Positions 1-13,640 are shown, numbered from the stretch's first letter. The stretch is 64,000 nucleotides of DNA from Gracilaria domingensis (GCA_022539475.1 VCMS01000100.1:171697-235696); one strand, 5' to 3'. Program-made: numbers and translations. The notes: a model not told the origin generated them from the letters alone.

Positions 1-1428
1 AGGTCATTGAATGGAACCTTCACAAAGGCAGATCTTCTTTGAATGATGGAGGCCAAAGCATACAAAAACCTTGACATGGTTTTCCTTTCGTAAAGGAATT
101 CTTTGAAATCTGATAGGGAGCGCAGGACAGGGCTTCAATCAAAACAGTTTTCTCTCAGTACTCGGGCGTCGCTTGGACTAGTTATAGGTGCAATCGTGGC
201 GCATGATCTAATGAAAACTCTATTTCGTCCCTTCGGTGGCAGATTGAAGCCTTTAACGCTCCTCGACAATGTCGTGGGCAGGAATTCATAGCTCTAGAAC
301 TGGGAGTCTGAGGTTCTATCTCGACTCTCAACAGAAGAAAAACTAACACCATTGGCAGCCTTTTACGGCATCTCCGCAACACGTCGATTAATGTCTTCTC
401 TTGTATTGCTGGTGACAGGCTTTGTTAACGGAAGGTGAAGCGATACGATTTCAAAATTGGAACGATAATCATGTGCTACCAGCTCAAGCACACAGGGCTG
501 AACGGTTTTCATGCCTACCATCTGTTTTGCTTTCTGCGACGACTCTCGTCGCCATTCTGTTTCATAGAGTTTTATACTGAATGAATTTAGCATATAAGAG
601 CTGCTACAAACCCCGTTCTCTAAACCTCTGAAAATCATGTAGTAGTTAGCCTATCAGGACTCCATTTAGTTATTTATGGTGTTTCGCAAAGAGCTCGCTC
701 TATTACCCCTATAAATCCGGTATTATATGGTCGTTGGAGGCCTTCATCGCTGTTTGTCAGACCATCACAACGAACAAATTAGATTCAGATATATAAATTG
801 AACGCTAGAGCGGAAGCGCTCATGCTATTAGATAATACCTTATCTTCATCGTCGGTAGAATTTGTATCTTCACGGGAAAAAGTGGTGGCGAGTATTTAAG
901 TAGCTACATACTGTCGTCACTCTGTTTTTTTATGCATCTCATCCCTGCGCATTACCACTTTTGTGCGTGAGGGTGTTGGCGCGCTTCGGTGGTACGTCTC
1001 TTCGCCACTTTGATCAGTTTAAATAGTGTAGTGTGTCAGACACTACACAAATTGTAACAAGGTCGCGTATTATGTTACTGGTTGAGCATCAATTGGATGA
1101 AAAAACTAGTTGATTTATCTCTAAAAGATCTGTACTGAGCTCGCAACAAAATCGTTGCAAGGAATGCAACCGATTGTGTTTTGGGAGGTATCAAAACGGT
1201 ACAGAATGGCCTCAAAAAGTTCCTTCTAGCGAAGGGTTTTGGTGGACGTAGATTTATGCGAACAATGGTAGCGCTCTCCATTCGTGCGTTTTGAAGCGCT
1301 CCTAATACTCAAGATATATTCTAATTAATGTACAGCTTTTTGCCATCCCGCCAATCCACGTAGACAGCGGTGCCAACGTGTTCGCCGGCGGGTGCATGGT
1401 AATGAGTGCAAGAAGTGTTGAGGAAGGG
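1..1428. other. No recognisable gene
   Basis: Short unconvincing frames only. The longest, about 90 codons on the minus strand at 363-638, has no start context, motif or neighbour to support it. One small hairpin (9-bp arms GTGTAGTGT/ACACTACAC at 1026-1048) is present. I see nothing else that can be annotated. Confidence 0.5.
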
Positions 1429-2030
1429 GTTTTGGGAGGTCTCGGCATGGTGCTAAAATGTGACCAGAACGTGCCCACCGGCGTGGGGGGGATCGGTTGT
1501 GTTAGGGTACCTACCCTAACACGAACGGACCCCCCCGCCCGCGGGCACGTTTTGGCCGGTTTTTTAAAAAATGTGCTTTTTTATGCCCTCGGGCGGGGGG
1601 GTCCGTTCGTGTTAGGGTACCTACCCTAACACGAACGGACCCCCCCGCCCGCGGGCACGTTTTGGCCGGTTTTTTAAAAAATGTGCTTTTTTATGCCCTC
1701 GGGCGGGGGGGTCCGTTCGTGTTAGGGTACCTACCCTAACACGAACGGACCCCCCCGCCCGCGGGCACGTTTTGGCCGGTTTTTTAAAAAATGTGCTTTT
1801 TTATGCCCTCGGGCGGGGGGGTCCGTTCGTGTTAGGGTACCTACCCTAACACGAACGGACCCCCCCGCCCGCGGGCACGTTTTGGCCGATTTTTTCAAAA
1901 ATGTGCTTTTTCATGCCCGCGGGCGGGGGGGTCCGGTCGTGTTAGGGTACCTACCCTAACACGACCGACCCCCCCCGCCTGCGGGCTCGTTTTCGCCTCA
2001 TTCTGGTAGCGTCCACAGACCTCCCAAAAC
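1429..2030. repeat. Palindromic 110-bp satellite array inside a 14-bp inverted repeat
   Basis: Four head-to-tail units of exactly 110 bp begin at 1511, 1621, 1731 and 1841. The first three look identical and the fourth carries a few substitutions. Each unit is itself a fold-back: a left arm starting CTACCCTAACACGAACGG and a right arm ending CGTTCGTGTTAGGGTAC enclose a loop with T- and A-runs. At every junction GTTAGGGTA-CC-TACCCTAAC forms a second palindrome. Half-units flank the array, and the whole block is bracketed by GTTTTGGGAGGTCT (1429-1442) and its perfect inverse AGACCTCCCAAAAC (2017-2030). The TTAGGG/CCCTAA motif occurs once per arm, so this is not a telomere tract. It behaves like a fold-back element or young satellite. 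Confidence 0.9.
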
Positions 2031-2085
2031 ACACACCGCACGCATATCCAGCCAAAACGTAACGTGCCGGCGGGCAGGGTGGTTG

Positions 2086-2117
2086 AGTTGTGTTAGGGTA
2101 GCGACCCTAACACAACT
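2086..2117. repeat. Separate 14-bp-arm hairpin with the same TTAGGG motif
   Basis: AGTTGTGTTAGGGT and its exact inverse are separated by the four bases AGCG. It lies 56 bp beyond the palindromic array and shares the GTGTTAGGGT core, so it is probably a diverged single arm-pair of the same family. Confidence 0.75.
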
Positions 2118-2118
2118 T

Positions 2119-3102
2119 GATCTCGCGCGCTGCCAATACGACAGAATGACATTACGACATGTCTGATGACACCCGTCGGCAACAACCCATCGCCAGCAAA
2201 CCTCCGCGCCGCCCACGGAGCGCGCGGCGCCATTCCTGCAGGCGGTGCGTCGTTCAACGACGTTTGCGTGCCAGCTCATCCTGGATGGCCCATGCGTGCG
2301 AGACTTGGCTGCTGTGAGCGCGTCATCATGCTACGTGAATCAGCACCAGTTTATGTGCACCGCGCGTGACCAAGCGCCCTTCGCTATCATGGAGTGGAGA
2401 CCGGAAACCTCACGATTCGGGCGCCGCGCACACTGTGCGCGCTACTCCTCGCACTGGCGGCCAGTGCGAGGAGTAGCGCGGCGGCGACCGCGCTTGTGTG
2501 CAGCGCGCGCGTCATGGCGACGAGCTCATTCCGCGCGGCGGCGATGCGTTATATTACCGCGCTCAAAGGCGCGGTAGCGGAGCTGGTTCGCTTTGGAGGC
2601 GCGAAGTAGTGACGAAGGCGCGCCTTTTGGTGACGAGGCTGAGCCACCGCGCGCCTCGTGGCGGCTGAGAGCGAGGCGCGCGCAGAAAGTGCGCGGACGT
2701 GGCCCGTAGTAGAAGGTGACAAAGTGAGATCAGACTCAAGCAACAACTGCGGCGAAAACGGCGAAGCTCGTTTACGCGCTCAATATGGTGTATTAACTCA
2801 TGCAACAGCTGCACGCGCATCGCTCACCCTTGGCGCACGCACGCCCGGCTGCGAAGTGCGCGCCCCTCGCCGCGATACGCATTAGGCAGCGCTGCGCGTT
2901 GCGCGGCCGCTGTTTCGCGCTCGTCAGCGCATGGCGCCAAACTCGGCGAGCACGCCGCCGGCCACGAACGCGAGCGCGACGGCAAACGGCGGCGATGGGA
3001 AACGAGCGCTGCGAGCCGCACATCGCCACAAGCATCATGGCGGCCTTGTCGGCGCGCAGTGCGGGTGTGCACGTCGGCGCCGATGACGCGCGTGATGGCG
3101 GC
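2119..3102. other. GC-rich palindrome-rich stretch without a clear gene
   Basis: High GC opens several overlapping frames on both strands, which is expected by chance. None has a recognisable domain. Minus-strand frames at about 2800-3070 could be a further decayed part of the broken gene that follows, but I cannot show it. Short inverted repeats are frequent, for example TACCGCGC/GCGCGGTA at 2555-2576. Confidence 0.4.
2438..2480. repeat. Perfect 43-bp palindrome
   Basis: Two exactly complementary 21-bp arms are separated by a single G at 2459. The arms start CGCGCTACTCC and end GGAGTAGCGCG. A perfect palindrome of this size could form a cruciform. No mobile-element end or target duplication is visible around it. 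Confidence 0.85.
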
Positions 3103-4119
3103 CTACGAAGGCTGCGCGCCCACCAGCAGCACCTCGAAGCCCTTGATCAGAAGCGTCACGGCAGAGAGCACGTCAGTGAGCATCTTGTACAGCAACATGC
3201 TTAGCGTGTCAACGTCTGCGATGAGTTCCACCGGCATGAGTTTGAACAGCAACGGCAGCTTGAAGATGGCCACGCTGCTCACTGTGAGCGCGTCGTTGTC
3301 GCGCTGCAGCGCGCGCGCGCACAGCAGCAGGGCCAGCCGCATTGGCGTATAATCGCGCGCCGACGGCGACAGCAGCTCACTGCCGAGCGCCGCACTGCCT
3401 GGCAGTGCCACGAACGCCCGCGCTGGAACGAAGCTGGGTGCTGTCCAGTTGCGGCGCTCCGCCACCGTCGTCGCCACCAGCGTCGCAGCATCATAGGCGG
3501 CGCGCGCAGCCACGGGTCCAGTTAGGCGCTCACAAACGTGCGCACGCGTGGCGGCATGCCGAGGCCCGGGTTGGCATTGGTGGCGGCAGTCGCCACGTAC
3601 CACGCGCCGCCGCGCTTGGCGAACAACGCCGAGTCGCGCACGCAGTGCTGCCCGCCCAGCGCGGCCGCCGCGAGAAAGAGACGCCCGGCGCGGTGGCGTG
3701 GCAGTGCCGACAGCACGGCCAGCGGCGGCGGCAACGTCGCCGCGCTTGGCCTGACGAAGCGCGGCACGGCGCGAGCCAGCGCGGCGGAGAAGTCGGCGAC
3801 GCTGCCACATAACGCGCCCGCGTGCAGCTGGCGCGCGGCGGAAGCCGCTAGCGCGTCGGAGACTAAACTAGGGTCGGGCACAGCCCAGACGCGCACCGTA
3901 AAGTAGCGCCGCTGCATGCCATGCCAAGGCCAGGGGGTTGGCGGCGCGCTGATCACACGTGGGCATGGCAGCGCGCTCGTCTACCAGCAGCGCCGATCGC
4001 AGCCGCGCCTCCAGAGGCGGCAGCTGGGCCAGCAACGCCACTATCGGGCGCGCCAGCGCGCGTGCAGCCAAAACCGGCGCCTCTGGCAGCCCCAGCAGCG
4101 TGGCGTTTACCGGCACCAC
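3103..4119 (-). pseudogene. Broken GC-rich gene, unrecognised membrane-type protein
   Basis: Three overlapping minus-strand frames follow one another (about 4119-3868, 3956-3522 and 3540-3103) and read like one protein interrupted by two frameshifts, near 3900 and 3530. The combined composition is alanine- and leucine-rich. The last 60 residues are strongly hydrophobic, with a leucine/valine-rich segment near the end, suggesting a membrane-associated C-terminus. I do not recognise the family. The GC-rich sequence inflates frame lengths, so the coding interpretation rests on the smooth hand-over between frames and is only moderately supported. It sits directly downstream of the phytoene desaturase relic on the same strand. 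Confidence 0.35.
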
Positions 4120-4414
4120 CGCCGGCCACGGCCGGCGCCGCCGAGGCTTCTGGCAGCAAGTCGGGCGTGGCCGGCTGGGCTCACGCGCGTTTGCAGTACA
4201 GCAGCAGCGCTACAGGGAGGGCAAGGACCCGGAGAGGGAACGCGGTACGGCGCGCTCATGGCACGTGAGTTGGCCATGGCGGCGGCAGCAGCGGAGTGAG
4301 ACGCATAGCATGCCCGTTGGCGGTGCGCGCCGGGCGGCGCCGCGCGCGCGCACGGTGCCCCGTTTGAGCGCTCTGGGGCGGCACGGGGCTTTGCTGCCGG
4401 CGTCGCGTCATGCG

Positions 4415-5849
<1,435 letters not shown>

Positions 5850-7850
5850 CAGGTCTGTGATCTATGCGGACGTGTTGGACAGTTCTGTGTATCGCAATGC
5901 AAATCCATTCGGTCATCGTTGGTGACCTTGTCGTTATGCTCGAAGAGGTGCAATTGCCGCCGTATTGGGAGCGTTATGGGGATAACGAACGGACGTATGA
6001 TGTTGTTCGAGAAGAAATATCGTCCTGGCGCGAAAGGGGCATCACGGAACTATCTCGGTGATCTATGCCTAAACGAGTAACCGCTGTGGATTTAACTAAT
6101 GGTTTTCAGAGAGATCTTTTGCTCTCGAATCTTCGCCCTCTTTGCGGCCTGGGCGAACATTATACTTTGGACAGGTCTCCAAATGGTACTGAGCAAAGCA
6201 ATCGGGTATATAAAGCGGGGACAACCTGGTTTGCTTTCGGACTAACTTAGACGAGGGCTTACTTCCTGAACCAATTGTAAACAACGCTAACTGGAGTGCT
6301 CTGACTGTTCCGGTTGGTTTGTTGGGATGCATCGCCACCGCTCGGCTAAATACAGAGCCTCGAATACAACCCATTCCGGACTTTTTCCACGCATGGGTAC
6401 AGCAGCAATCCAATAGGTCACGAGCGGAGGGTCAGCAATATATCTACTCCTGTTCCAGTCGTCTCTCCCAGTCGGAACTGAGCTCATGCGCTTCGTTTCT
6501 CCGTCGTGTCAGCCGTTACGGATAGATTTGTGCTTATGTTCGCAAACATACTGGTCAGTGAGGCCCGTGTAGTATGACGCTATGTTCACTTTAACGACTA
6601 GAAGCAGCCATGATATCGTAGCTAATACCGCAAGAAATCGCACGTACCGGTCACTCTGCCGCGTGGTGGAAGCGCGCGATCTTCGAGGGGGGTCTGCAAT
6701 ATAGTGAGGTCAACGTCTCAGGGCTGACCCCAGACAAAACTCCTTAAGGGGAAATTAAGGGTGTTCTCAGTTGACTTCCAGACAAGATGAAGGGTTTAGT
6801 AAGGTAATATGACCAACGTCATGGAAAAGTACGTTTTTGTTTCACTGACATATCCATGAGTGTAATTTTTTTGGAAAACATTAAATTCCTCGAAAGTGCT
6901 CTTACATTTTATTGAATGGCATCAATTTTATTTACCGACGCATGATGATTCAATGACAATGGGTTTTGCTAGGGTACATGGGGGTTGCACTGAGACCTGT
7001 TGGTGGCCTAGAGGTTGTGCTCTGGCCGACCGGTAGTGATAGTTTAACAAGTACTAAAGCTAAAGATAGATGGCATGCACACACTTCCGGATACTTTCGA
7101 CACGTAGACTTGCGAGAAATCGGAATGCAAGCGGAGAATGGCAGCGTCGAGCTGCTACTCAGGCCCCTCTGCTCCTCCCTTGAAGCCATCAGGTAAAAGG
7201 TAAGCACAACCGTCCTGAACTAACTTTTCGCTCACTGCGACCTGTGACTAGACCGTGATGGTCAACTACAAGGTTTCCAAGCCGTTCGGACACAACCCGC
7301 GTCCCTCGACTGCACCTCACGTACCGAACCGCCCAGTCCTCCTACGACCGCCCGGTGCCGGCGATGGTTTCCACGCGTCGCATTCTACCACCAACCCGAT
7401 CACGGGAGTACACGTCCCGCTTACGAATCGTTCACGGATCGCGCCTTTAGAATTCTTACGCCTGACATCGCTATCCCACAAATGAAATGGATTCAGTTTG
7501 CGTCAGAAATTTATGGATAGTATGAAGTGGTCAAGGCATCTCGTCCCCGCTATATTCTGGTCCCTCATAAGAACTGTTATACCAGGAAGGCTTTTCATCC
7601 CCGTCGCTTTATGTCGTACCATTCGCATCCAATGCAGCTTAGCACGAATATTGCTTCTCGGTACTTGGTTTTCTTTCCTCTCCCGCTGCGTACGAACCCG
7701 CCGTAGGGAAGCGTGAGAAGACGAGCCCTGCAATATATGATTGATGTTGCATCTAACTTATATCCTGGAATACAGGATGAGGGTGCTTGGCCCCGCCGTA
7801 GATAGAGTACGGGTTATATCATGACTTGGCATGCGTGGAATACCCGAAGG
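5850..7850 (+). pseudogene. Decayed coding segment of unknown family (fossil)
   Basis: Several plus-strand stretches have protein-like composition rather than random translation, for example NLDEGLLPEPIVNNANWS, VGLLGCIATARLNTEP near 6250-6420, and further stretches near 6980-7190 and 7430-7790. They fall in different frames with many breaks, so this is an old remnant. I do not recognise the family. A virus-like or transposon origin is possible and a lost host gene is not excluded. The boundaries are approximate. Confidence 0.3.
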
Positions 7851-8509
7851 CAATGCCTCGTGTGCTCAATTGGTCAGTAATGTCACAACGTACTACATCC
7901 GGCCTTACTACCGCAAATCTATGAATAGTACTGCGTAATTAAAGTAACTAGTATATGCGTATGAATTTTTGAAGGCATTAGATGGGTTGTCGAGAACTTT
8001 GTAAAAGGTGTCACACACCTTTCACGGTCTTTCAACCCAAGAAAACATTGCGCGTTTCTATCTTTCAACCAATCCCAATAAATATAGCATATAGTGAGGA
8101 GTGAATCTTAATCGGGTATTACTGAGTTCGGACTTCTCTGACTTACGAGCAGCTTGTGTGCTTCCTCGTTTTCTTGCAAGCCTTGCTCTACTCACGTTAA
8201 AACTCAATATCGGTTGAAGCCTTCCACTATGAAAAAGAGTCCGATAGTGTTTACTAAACATATTTTTCTCGTCCGTGAGCCTCATCGGAGTTTTAGCTGT
8301 AATAGAAGTGTCGGAAAACAGACCAAATGCTACAAGAAGATTGGTGCCGTACTAAAAGCGGCCCGTTAAGTTTTATTTTGACTGCCGTGTAACGTCTTGT
8401 GCAAGAGGATAGCTCCGATACGGATTTCAAACGTATCTCTAGTTAATACCTATTCTTAAGGCCCTTCGTAAGAAGTCTATACGTTTCTTTGAGTATAAGA
8501 GGATTTATA
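7851..8509. other. No recognisable gene
   Basis: AT-rich sequence with two short opposing frames and no motif. It ends at the presumed left end of the hAT element. Confidence 0.4.
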
Positions 8510-10500
8510 CAGGGCTGTCGACAATATTATTGCAAAATATTGGAAACAAAATCCAATAAGAAATATCGTAAGTACATTTCTCTCTCTGAGAAATAAGTAT
8601 TGAAATATACGTACATTCTATATGCAATAAAAATTCAATAATGAAACCATTTTGCGATATAACTTGCAATATCCCAGGAAAGCCCTCACACAATGTAACT
8701 CGTATTGGTTTATCTCACTTCCGAAGTCTATAAATTCATATGAGCTACCAATACTGAGAAACAGTCAGCTGAGCATTCTTGTTTCTTCGGTGGCAAGCTG
8801 CTGCAGACGAGCAGCAACCAGGTCGGATCTGGAGCCATGCACGGCTTCAGCTACTAAATTAATGTACCAAAGACACCCATTCATTCTTAAAAAAACGAAA
8901 GCTTCGATCATTCGAGGTGTTGATTTCTGATTATCGGCTAACACGTTCTTGGTAATCCTCCAAAGTCGTTCTACTTCAGACACAGATCCCAAAATAAAGT
9001 CAGTCTTGATATATTTCTCCTGCTTCTTAGTAATTTTTCTTTTCTTCGCAAGTCTTTGAGCCATGCTACAGACCTCTTCGCTTCCCAGCTCAATACTACC
9101 AGCAGTTGTATAGTTGTCATGAGATTCGTTCCCTAGGCAGTCCACTGCTGTTTTAAGTCTTTAGTTGAATCATGTTCTAGGTTTTCTGACCCTTGACCAC
9201 GCCACTTTCGAATGCAGGATGTAACACAATTGACGCTCTTGGATCAATATATCTTTTGCCTAGTTTGCACTAAAAAAGCGGAGAATTAGAGGTATTTTCT
9301 GGTCAGAAACAATCTCAATCAATACATCCAAATTATCATGACATTGAGCAACGGTGTGTCCTCTCGTCTGCATTGATTTCGTCACAACAGCAATTTCGGA
9401 TAGCATTTTTGTAAACCGTGATGCTCCAGATGCCTTGAGAGTGCTTGTATCGATGATTAAATCTCCATCTGAGGCACTCTGTACTTCAGATAACTCCTCT
9501 CGTATGCGTATAAACCTTTTGAGCATACGTAGTTTCCCCGAACATCTCGTTACCTTACGCATTGTTGGCGATAAATCTGTCACATTCCGGAGAATAGCTG
9601 CGTCTTTTAACTTCGTCGCTCCTCGCATTGTATGGGGTACACTCTCAATGGTTGTGTGTATCTGCGGGTGCTGACTAACCATGTGATTAAACTCAAGGTT
9701 TAACTTGTGAATATTGCAGCTGACAACTTTCTTCTTTGTTAAAGAAGCTACGTTCTTCTTCGTCGAGCGGTTATCTGCAATTAAACAGACGCACCACAAA
9801 GTTCTGACCGAAGGTAGGGAAGATTTCCTTACAAAATTGGGCATGAGCTTCAGAGTTGAAAGTTACAATCTCATCAGTTGTCCCAATTTCATCATCTTCC
9901 TCTTTCACGTGTCCCATCGCCGATAGTACAAGCAATGTTAGACGCGGTCTATACATCTCCGTTGGGCCGAAGACCGTACGAGAGATACTCTTAACACACT
10001 GAAAAGCAATAATCGGAACATAAAGTGCAGAGTTACCGGTCCAGCCATCGAAAAGAATCAGGATTTTAGCTTCATTCAACTCCTCGCAAATAAGTTTTTC
10101 GAAAAGCTCCAAGGGCTTAAAAAGCACGTTCTACGAAGACGTTTTTCCTAATGGAGCTTGATACTTAGAACAGCGGCGCAGTTGAGGATCTGACACAAAA
10201 GAAATATATAGTCCTTTCATCACAATCAGTCGTAGATATCCGTAGACAGTTTTGTCCAGCTCTGTAAAGCTCCGTTTCGAAAACTGGGACAAAACACTCC
10301 CACCACTTTGTACGGCTTTTCTCCTCGCAAAAATATAGGACTTTAAAATAAAGGTCTCTTGTTCTTCGGGTATTTCTCTTTTTCTATAGCACGTTTTCAG
10401 GTGAACGTAAGGATTAACTAAACCAGTCTTCTCCAGGAAAGAAAATATAGGTGGATGCATTTTAGATATGGACATCTGCACTTCAAATATGTTTCTGTCC
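8510..10500 (-). mobile_element. hAT-superfamily DNA transposon, broken; right end not found
   Basis: Remains of a hAT transposase fill most of the segment. The left boundary is set by CAGGGCTGTCGACAATATT, which matches the usual hAT terminal pattern CAGGG(C/G)TGTC. It is followed by subterminal ATTGCAA/TTGCAAT motifs, as is common for transposase-binding sites. I could not find a convincing inverse copy on the right. CAGGGCTT is present in inverse near 10513 but the similarity stops after seven bases and the flanks do not duplicate. The right end is therefore only where transposase homology stops. AT-rich sequence with similar TTGCAAT motifs near 11.65-11.77 kb could be the true right part. 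Confidence 0.6.
8765..10481 (-). pseudogene. hAT transposase, inactivated
   Basis: The enzyme would cut and paste the surrounding element. Four consecutive minus-strand pieces are in family order. The N-terminal piece (10481-10131) is followed by one with LILFDGWTGNSALYV, matching the hAT RNase-H core (10127-9771). The next has NRSTKKNVASL and NIHKLNLEFNHMV (9844-9260), like the hAT D-N-C/H-K-x-N-L blocks. The last has VERLWRITKNVLADNQKS and INLVAEAV (9145-8765), like the C-terminal dimerisation region. The first two pieces share one frame and the last two another, with stops between, so at least one frameshift and several stops separate it from a working gene. The BED zinc finger expected upstream was not recognised. 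Confidence 0.75.
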
Positions 10501-12459
10501 CACGAAGACCAGAAGCCCTGTCAAAAGTAATTCGGCGCTCTTTTCCGTCACATTGGATGAGCTCCGTTAGTATTTATTTCTTGGAAACGCGGCTTGACCA
10601 CTTCACCGACGTATTGAATTATTCGAAACTATGAATTTGTCCGTGGCAGCCTGTTTAAAAGAGGAGTTCTGTTCTCCTCAGATTTAATCGATCAAGAGTT
10701 ACAGCTCTAGTGTTGATTGAATTATACTAATAATAGACACAACCTACCGGGACTCTATCTATTGCAATACTTCTCCTATTAGCGTAGTCTTTCCCATATT
10801 CGATATCCTACATGTCGTGTTGTGATGTTAGCGTTCTACAAGCAATATGCTAATTGTTTTCAATTCATTTCGTAATTTGAGTTGGTCATCTCAGATCATG
10901 AGTCTAATGCGTTGAACCATTCTCTGCAAACGTGTTGCATTCTTAGATGGATGGAACAAATATATTCATTTGTTGTCATATTTGGTAGACGTATTACATT
11001 ATAATTTTTTGATTGAATCAATACAACACTGATTGAAGGCCAGTCATAAGCTTCATCTTGTAAAGGTGGCACGAAGGCGTGTCGCCCAGCGCCCCGCCAA
11101 GGTCTGACAGTGACCTTCAAGTGGGCGGGCAGTGAGCTCAGCGGTTGGACTCTGAGCGCAGGCGCGCGGCTTTTTCAGTTAAAGCAGGTCTGCGAAGGTC
11201 CGCCTCACAGACCCTGGGAGAAGGCAAGCAGAAAAGCAGAAGCTGTAATCGCCTATCTCGCTCCAAATTTCGCGCCCTGCTCTTTCCTATCGTCTCAGAC
11301 CAGCGCCTGCTCCTCGAACCACATGCAACCACCTACTACGCATCTACTACATCAAACACGTTTGAATGTCTCAACCGGTATGCTATGGCAGGGTCCCAGT
11401 TCAAAATAGCGATTGAATCGTTCTTTCTGTCAACGAAAATATTTACGCGTCATCTAAAATAGATCAATATCTTCAGAGCAATGAATAGTTTCATATTACC
11501 TGGTAGTTGGTATCATCATCGTTATCATGCTTCGAATATGTTGCCTCGCAAGAGAATTGTGCAAGACCTTTGATATAACCATATTCTGGGCGTACTTCAT
11601 TGTGACTTTTATATAGAAGTAAAATATTTAGTATTAGTAATAAATATTACAATAATATTTTGATATTGCAATTCTAATTGCAAAAACGTTTCTGTTTGTA
11701 TTTTCAATGGCAATATGTGAATAGGATTGCGATATTCGACACGTATTTCTTTTTGCAATATATTGCAATAGAAATGTATTTTATGAAACCGCTGGAGGTA
11801 TATATGGCTGCAGGGATCAAGTCATATTTGGTATCTAACATCATTTTTTGTTTGCTTGTGGCGTTCAGAATAATAGTAGTTTTAATATTCTCTATATTGG
11901 GATCTTTACTTCGGGCACGATGGTTCTACTTCTCTGTTAGAGCAGATCTACGTTGGTCTTTCTTTTGGAGCTGGTTGTTATAACCTGAGCTCTTTTGTTG
12001 GTACAAGAACCAGGAGCGAAGTATTTCAAAAAAGAGTCTTGTCTGGTGCCAAAATGACGTCGAAAGATGACATGCTATTCACGGTATACTCTGAGAACGT
12101 ACTTACGACTTTTGAAGATATGAGCTTCTTTTTCTCTGTAAATCTATTGGAAAACACAAAAGCAATTACTTACAATTTAACTACGGACTAGCTTTCTTTA
12201 TTTTCAGTATTAGGTTTTTAGTATGGAGCTACAGGTAAGTTGAAGCTGTTGATCTCAAAACGTGGAAAATTGTGCTTTGTTTTAAACAATTCAAAGTCAG
12301 TAACCATTTACTATATTACACTGTGAAGAAGAATAGAAAAGATTTTATGTAAAACGGGGTTAAAGTAGAGCTTATCAAGCTGATATCTATAGCAAAGATG
12401 TTGTTTTGTCTTTGAAAAACTCAATTTGGGTTTCTTTTACTATTGAGGTTGGTAAATTT
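10501..12459. other. AT-rich stretch without a clear gene
   Basis: Strongly AT-rich, with clustered ATTGCAA/TTGCAATAT words near 11650-11770 and a hydrophobic frame at 11678-11983 that is probably an effect of T-rich composition. A stretch near 11129-11160 resembles the first half of a tRNA (AGCTCAGCGGTTGGA) but has no matching T-arm. Nothing else could be assigned. Confidence 0.4.
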
Positions 12460-13640
12460 CTTAAATGTATGTTTTATACATAGAACTAATATTCTTTCTA
12501 GGAAGCATGTAGTCGGTAGCACTGAAAGAAGGAAAGAATATGGTCCGTTCTATATGGCGCGATTTTGTCATGTTTCGCAGACACACTCCACAATGGATAA
12601 AGAGCAATGAACAAATTAAAATAAAGCCACAAAATCTTTGTAGGAAGTGATTTGAGATTTTCATGGATCATGGTGTGCAAAACCTTACTTATTTCTTAGC
12701 AAAAGTCTACTTAATATATTTAGAAATATTGATTATGGGACAAAGCACAAATTACGTATATTCATCTTAACTTTTCCTTAGTTGGTGAACATTACCAACA
12801 CTTCGCACTTTTCTATTCATTTTCTTAAAACTTTTGAATTACACTTAAACCACGAGCTTAAAAGCTTTGTTCTCTTAGCCGTACTATCTTCTTTTCGATG
12901 AAACATATTCAATCACTTCAAAACCCGTTTTCTACAGGAAAGTTTTCATTGAAACAAAACTTCTCATATAGTTTCGGTTGAGATTCTGTGCTCGAACATT
13001 TCTGCGATTGGAATAGTTTTAAAATTGGAGCTTTCTCTATACATTTGTGGTGGCGCTTCTTAGGGGGTGTTTCGCCGTCTCGGGGACACCTCTAAAAAAC
13101 TTTTTTCTGATATCTCCGGCGGAGATGTCAGTGCGCACCATCCGTCGCTGGGCGCCACCGCGCGCCGTGCAAGGAAGGGGAGACCGCGCCGCCGCAACGT
13201 CGCCGCCACTGTCGCCACTCCTTGGCTAAGTGGCTCCGTTCCCCCGACGCTGTAGCGGAACGGGACGGTGGAGCTCGCCCGCAGCGCGATGCGGCGCGCT
13301 GGCCACAAGACTGATGGTGAGCTCACGGCCCGCGCGCTGCGACGCACTGGCAGCACAGCTGCTGGTGAGCTCGTTGCGTGCGAGCTCACCAAACAGATGA
13401 AGCTCTTGCAATACGCGCTGCGGCATGCCTGCCCCAGAACAGAATTAGGGAGCTTGCGTGGCGCGGGCTCCGGCGCACTTGGCACGCGACAGATGGTGAG
13501 CTCGGGCGCCGTGCCTGCGTCGCGCTCGCAAAGTAGATGGTAGCGGTGCGCGCCGCACGCTGCAGCTCGCCCGTCGAGGAGTTGATTAGGCTGCTCGCGG
13601 CCGCCGCGCAGCTGCGCCGAGAAGGACACCGCAAGGCACT
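12460..13640 (-). repeat. Dispersed repeat family A, copy 1
   Basis: This stretch aligns by eye in the same orientation with the stretch about 2.3 kb downstream. Shared words keep an almost constant offset: TTGTAGGAAGTG at 12638 and 14965, AACCTTAC at 12681 and 15007, TTGTGGTGGC at 13045 and 15350, then a GGGACACC-YCYAAAA block and a GC-rich minisatellite. On the minus strand both copies encode a related peptide (HC-V-LR--TK-R---R-IF), so the unit was once coding. The element family is not recognised. Boundaries are approximate. Confidence 0.6.
13262..13560. repeat. GC-rich minisatellite, about 48-bp period
   Basis: A degenerate unit containing GATGGTGAGCTC followed by CGCGCGCTGCG-like sequence recurs with the AGCTC word at 13272, 13320, 13368, 13451 and 13499, spacing close to 48 bp. 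It ends with a weaker copy near 13542. Long open frames on both strands here result from the repeat and high GC. Confidence 0.65.

Noticed and set aside
1500-2000. CRISPR-like or telomere-like reading of the 110-bp array
   Set aside because: There are no unique spacers between repeats, and TTAGGG occurs only once per arm rather than in tandem, so neither fits.
10490-10530. Right terminal repeat of the hAT element at AGCCCTG
   Set aside because: Only seven bases match the left end and the flanking eight bases differ (GATTTATA versus TCAAAAGT).
11125-11210. Possible tRNA gene
   Set aside because: AGCTCAGCGGTTGGA resembles an A-box, but no GTTCRANYC T-arm, acceptor pairing or anticodon stem can be formed. 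A tRNA-derived SINE is possible but unsupported.
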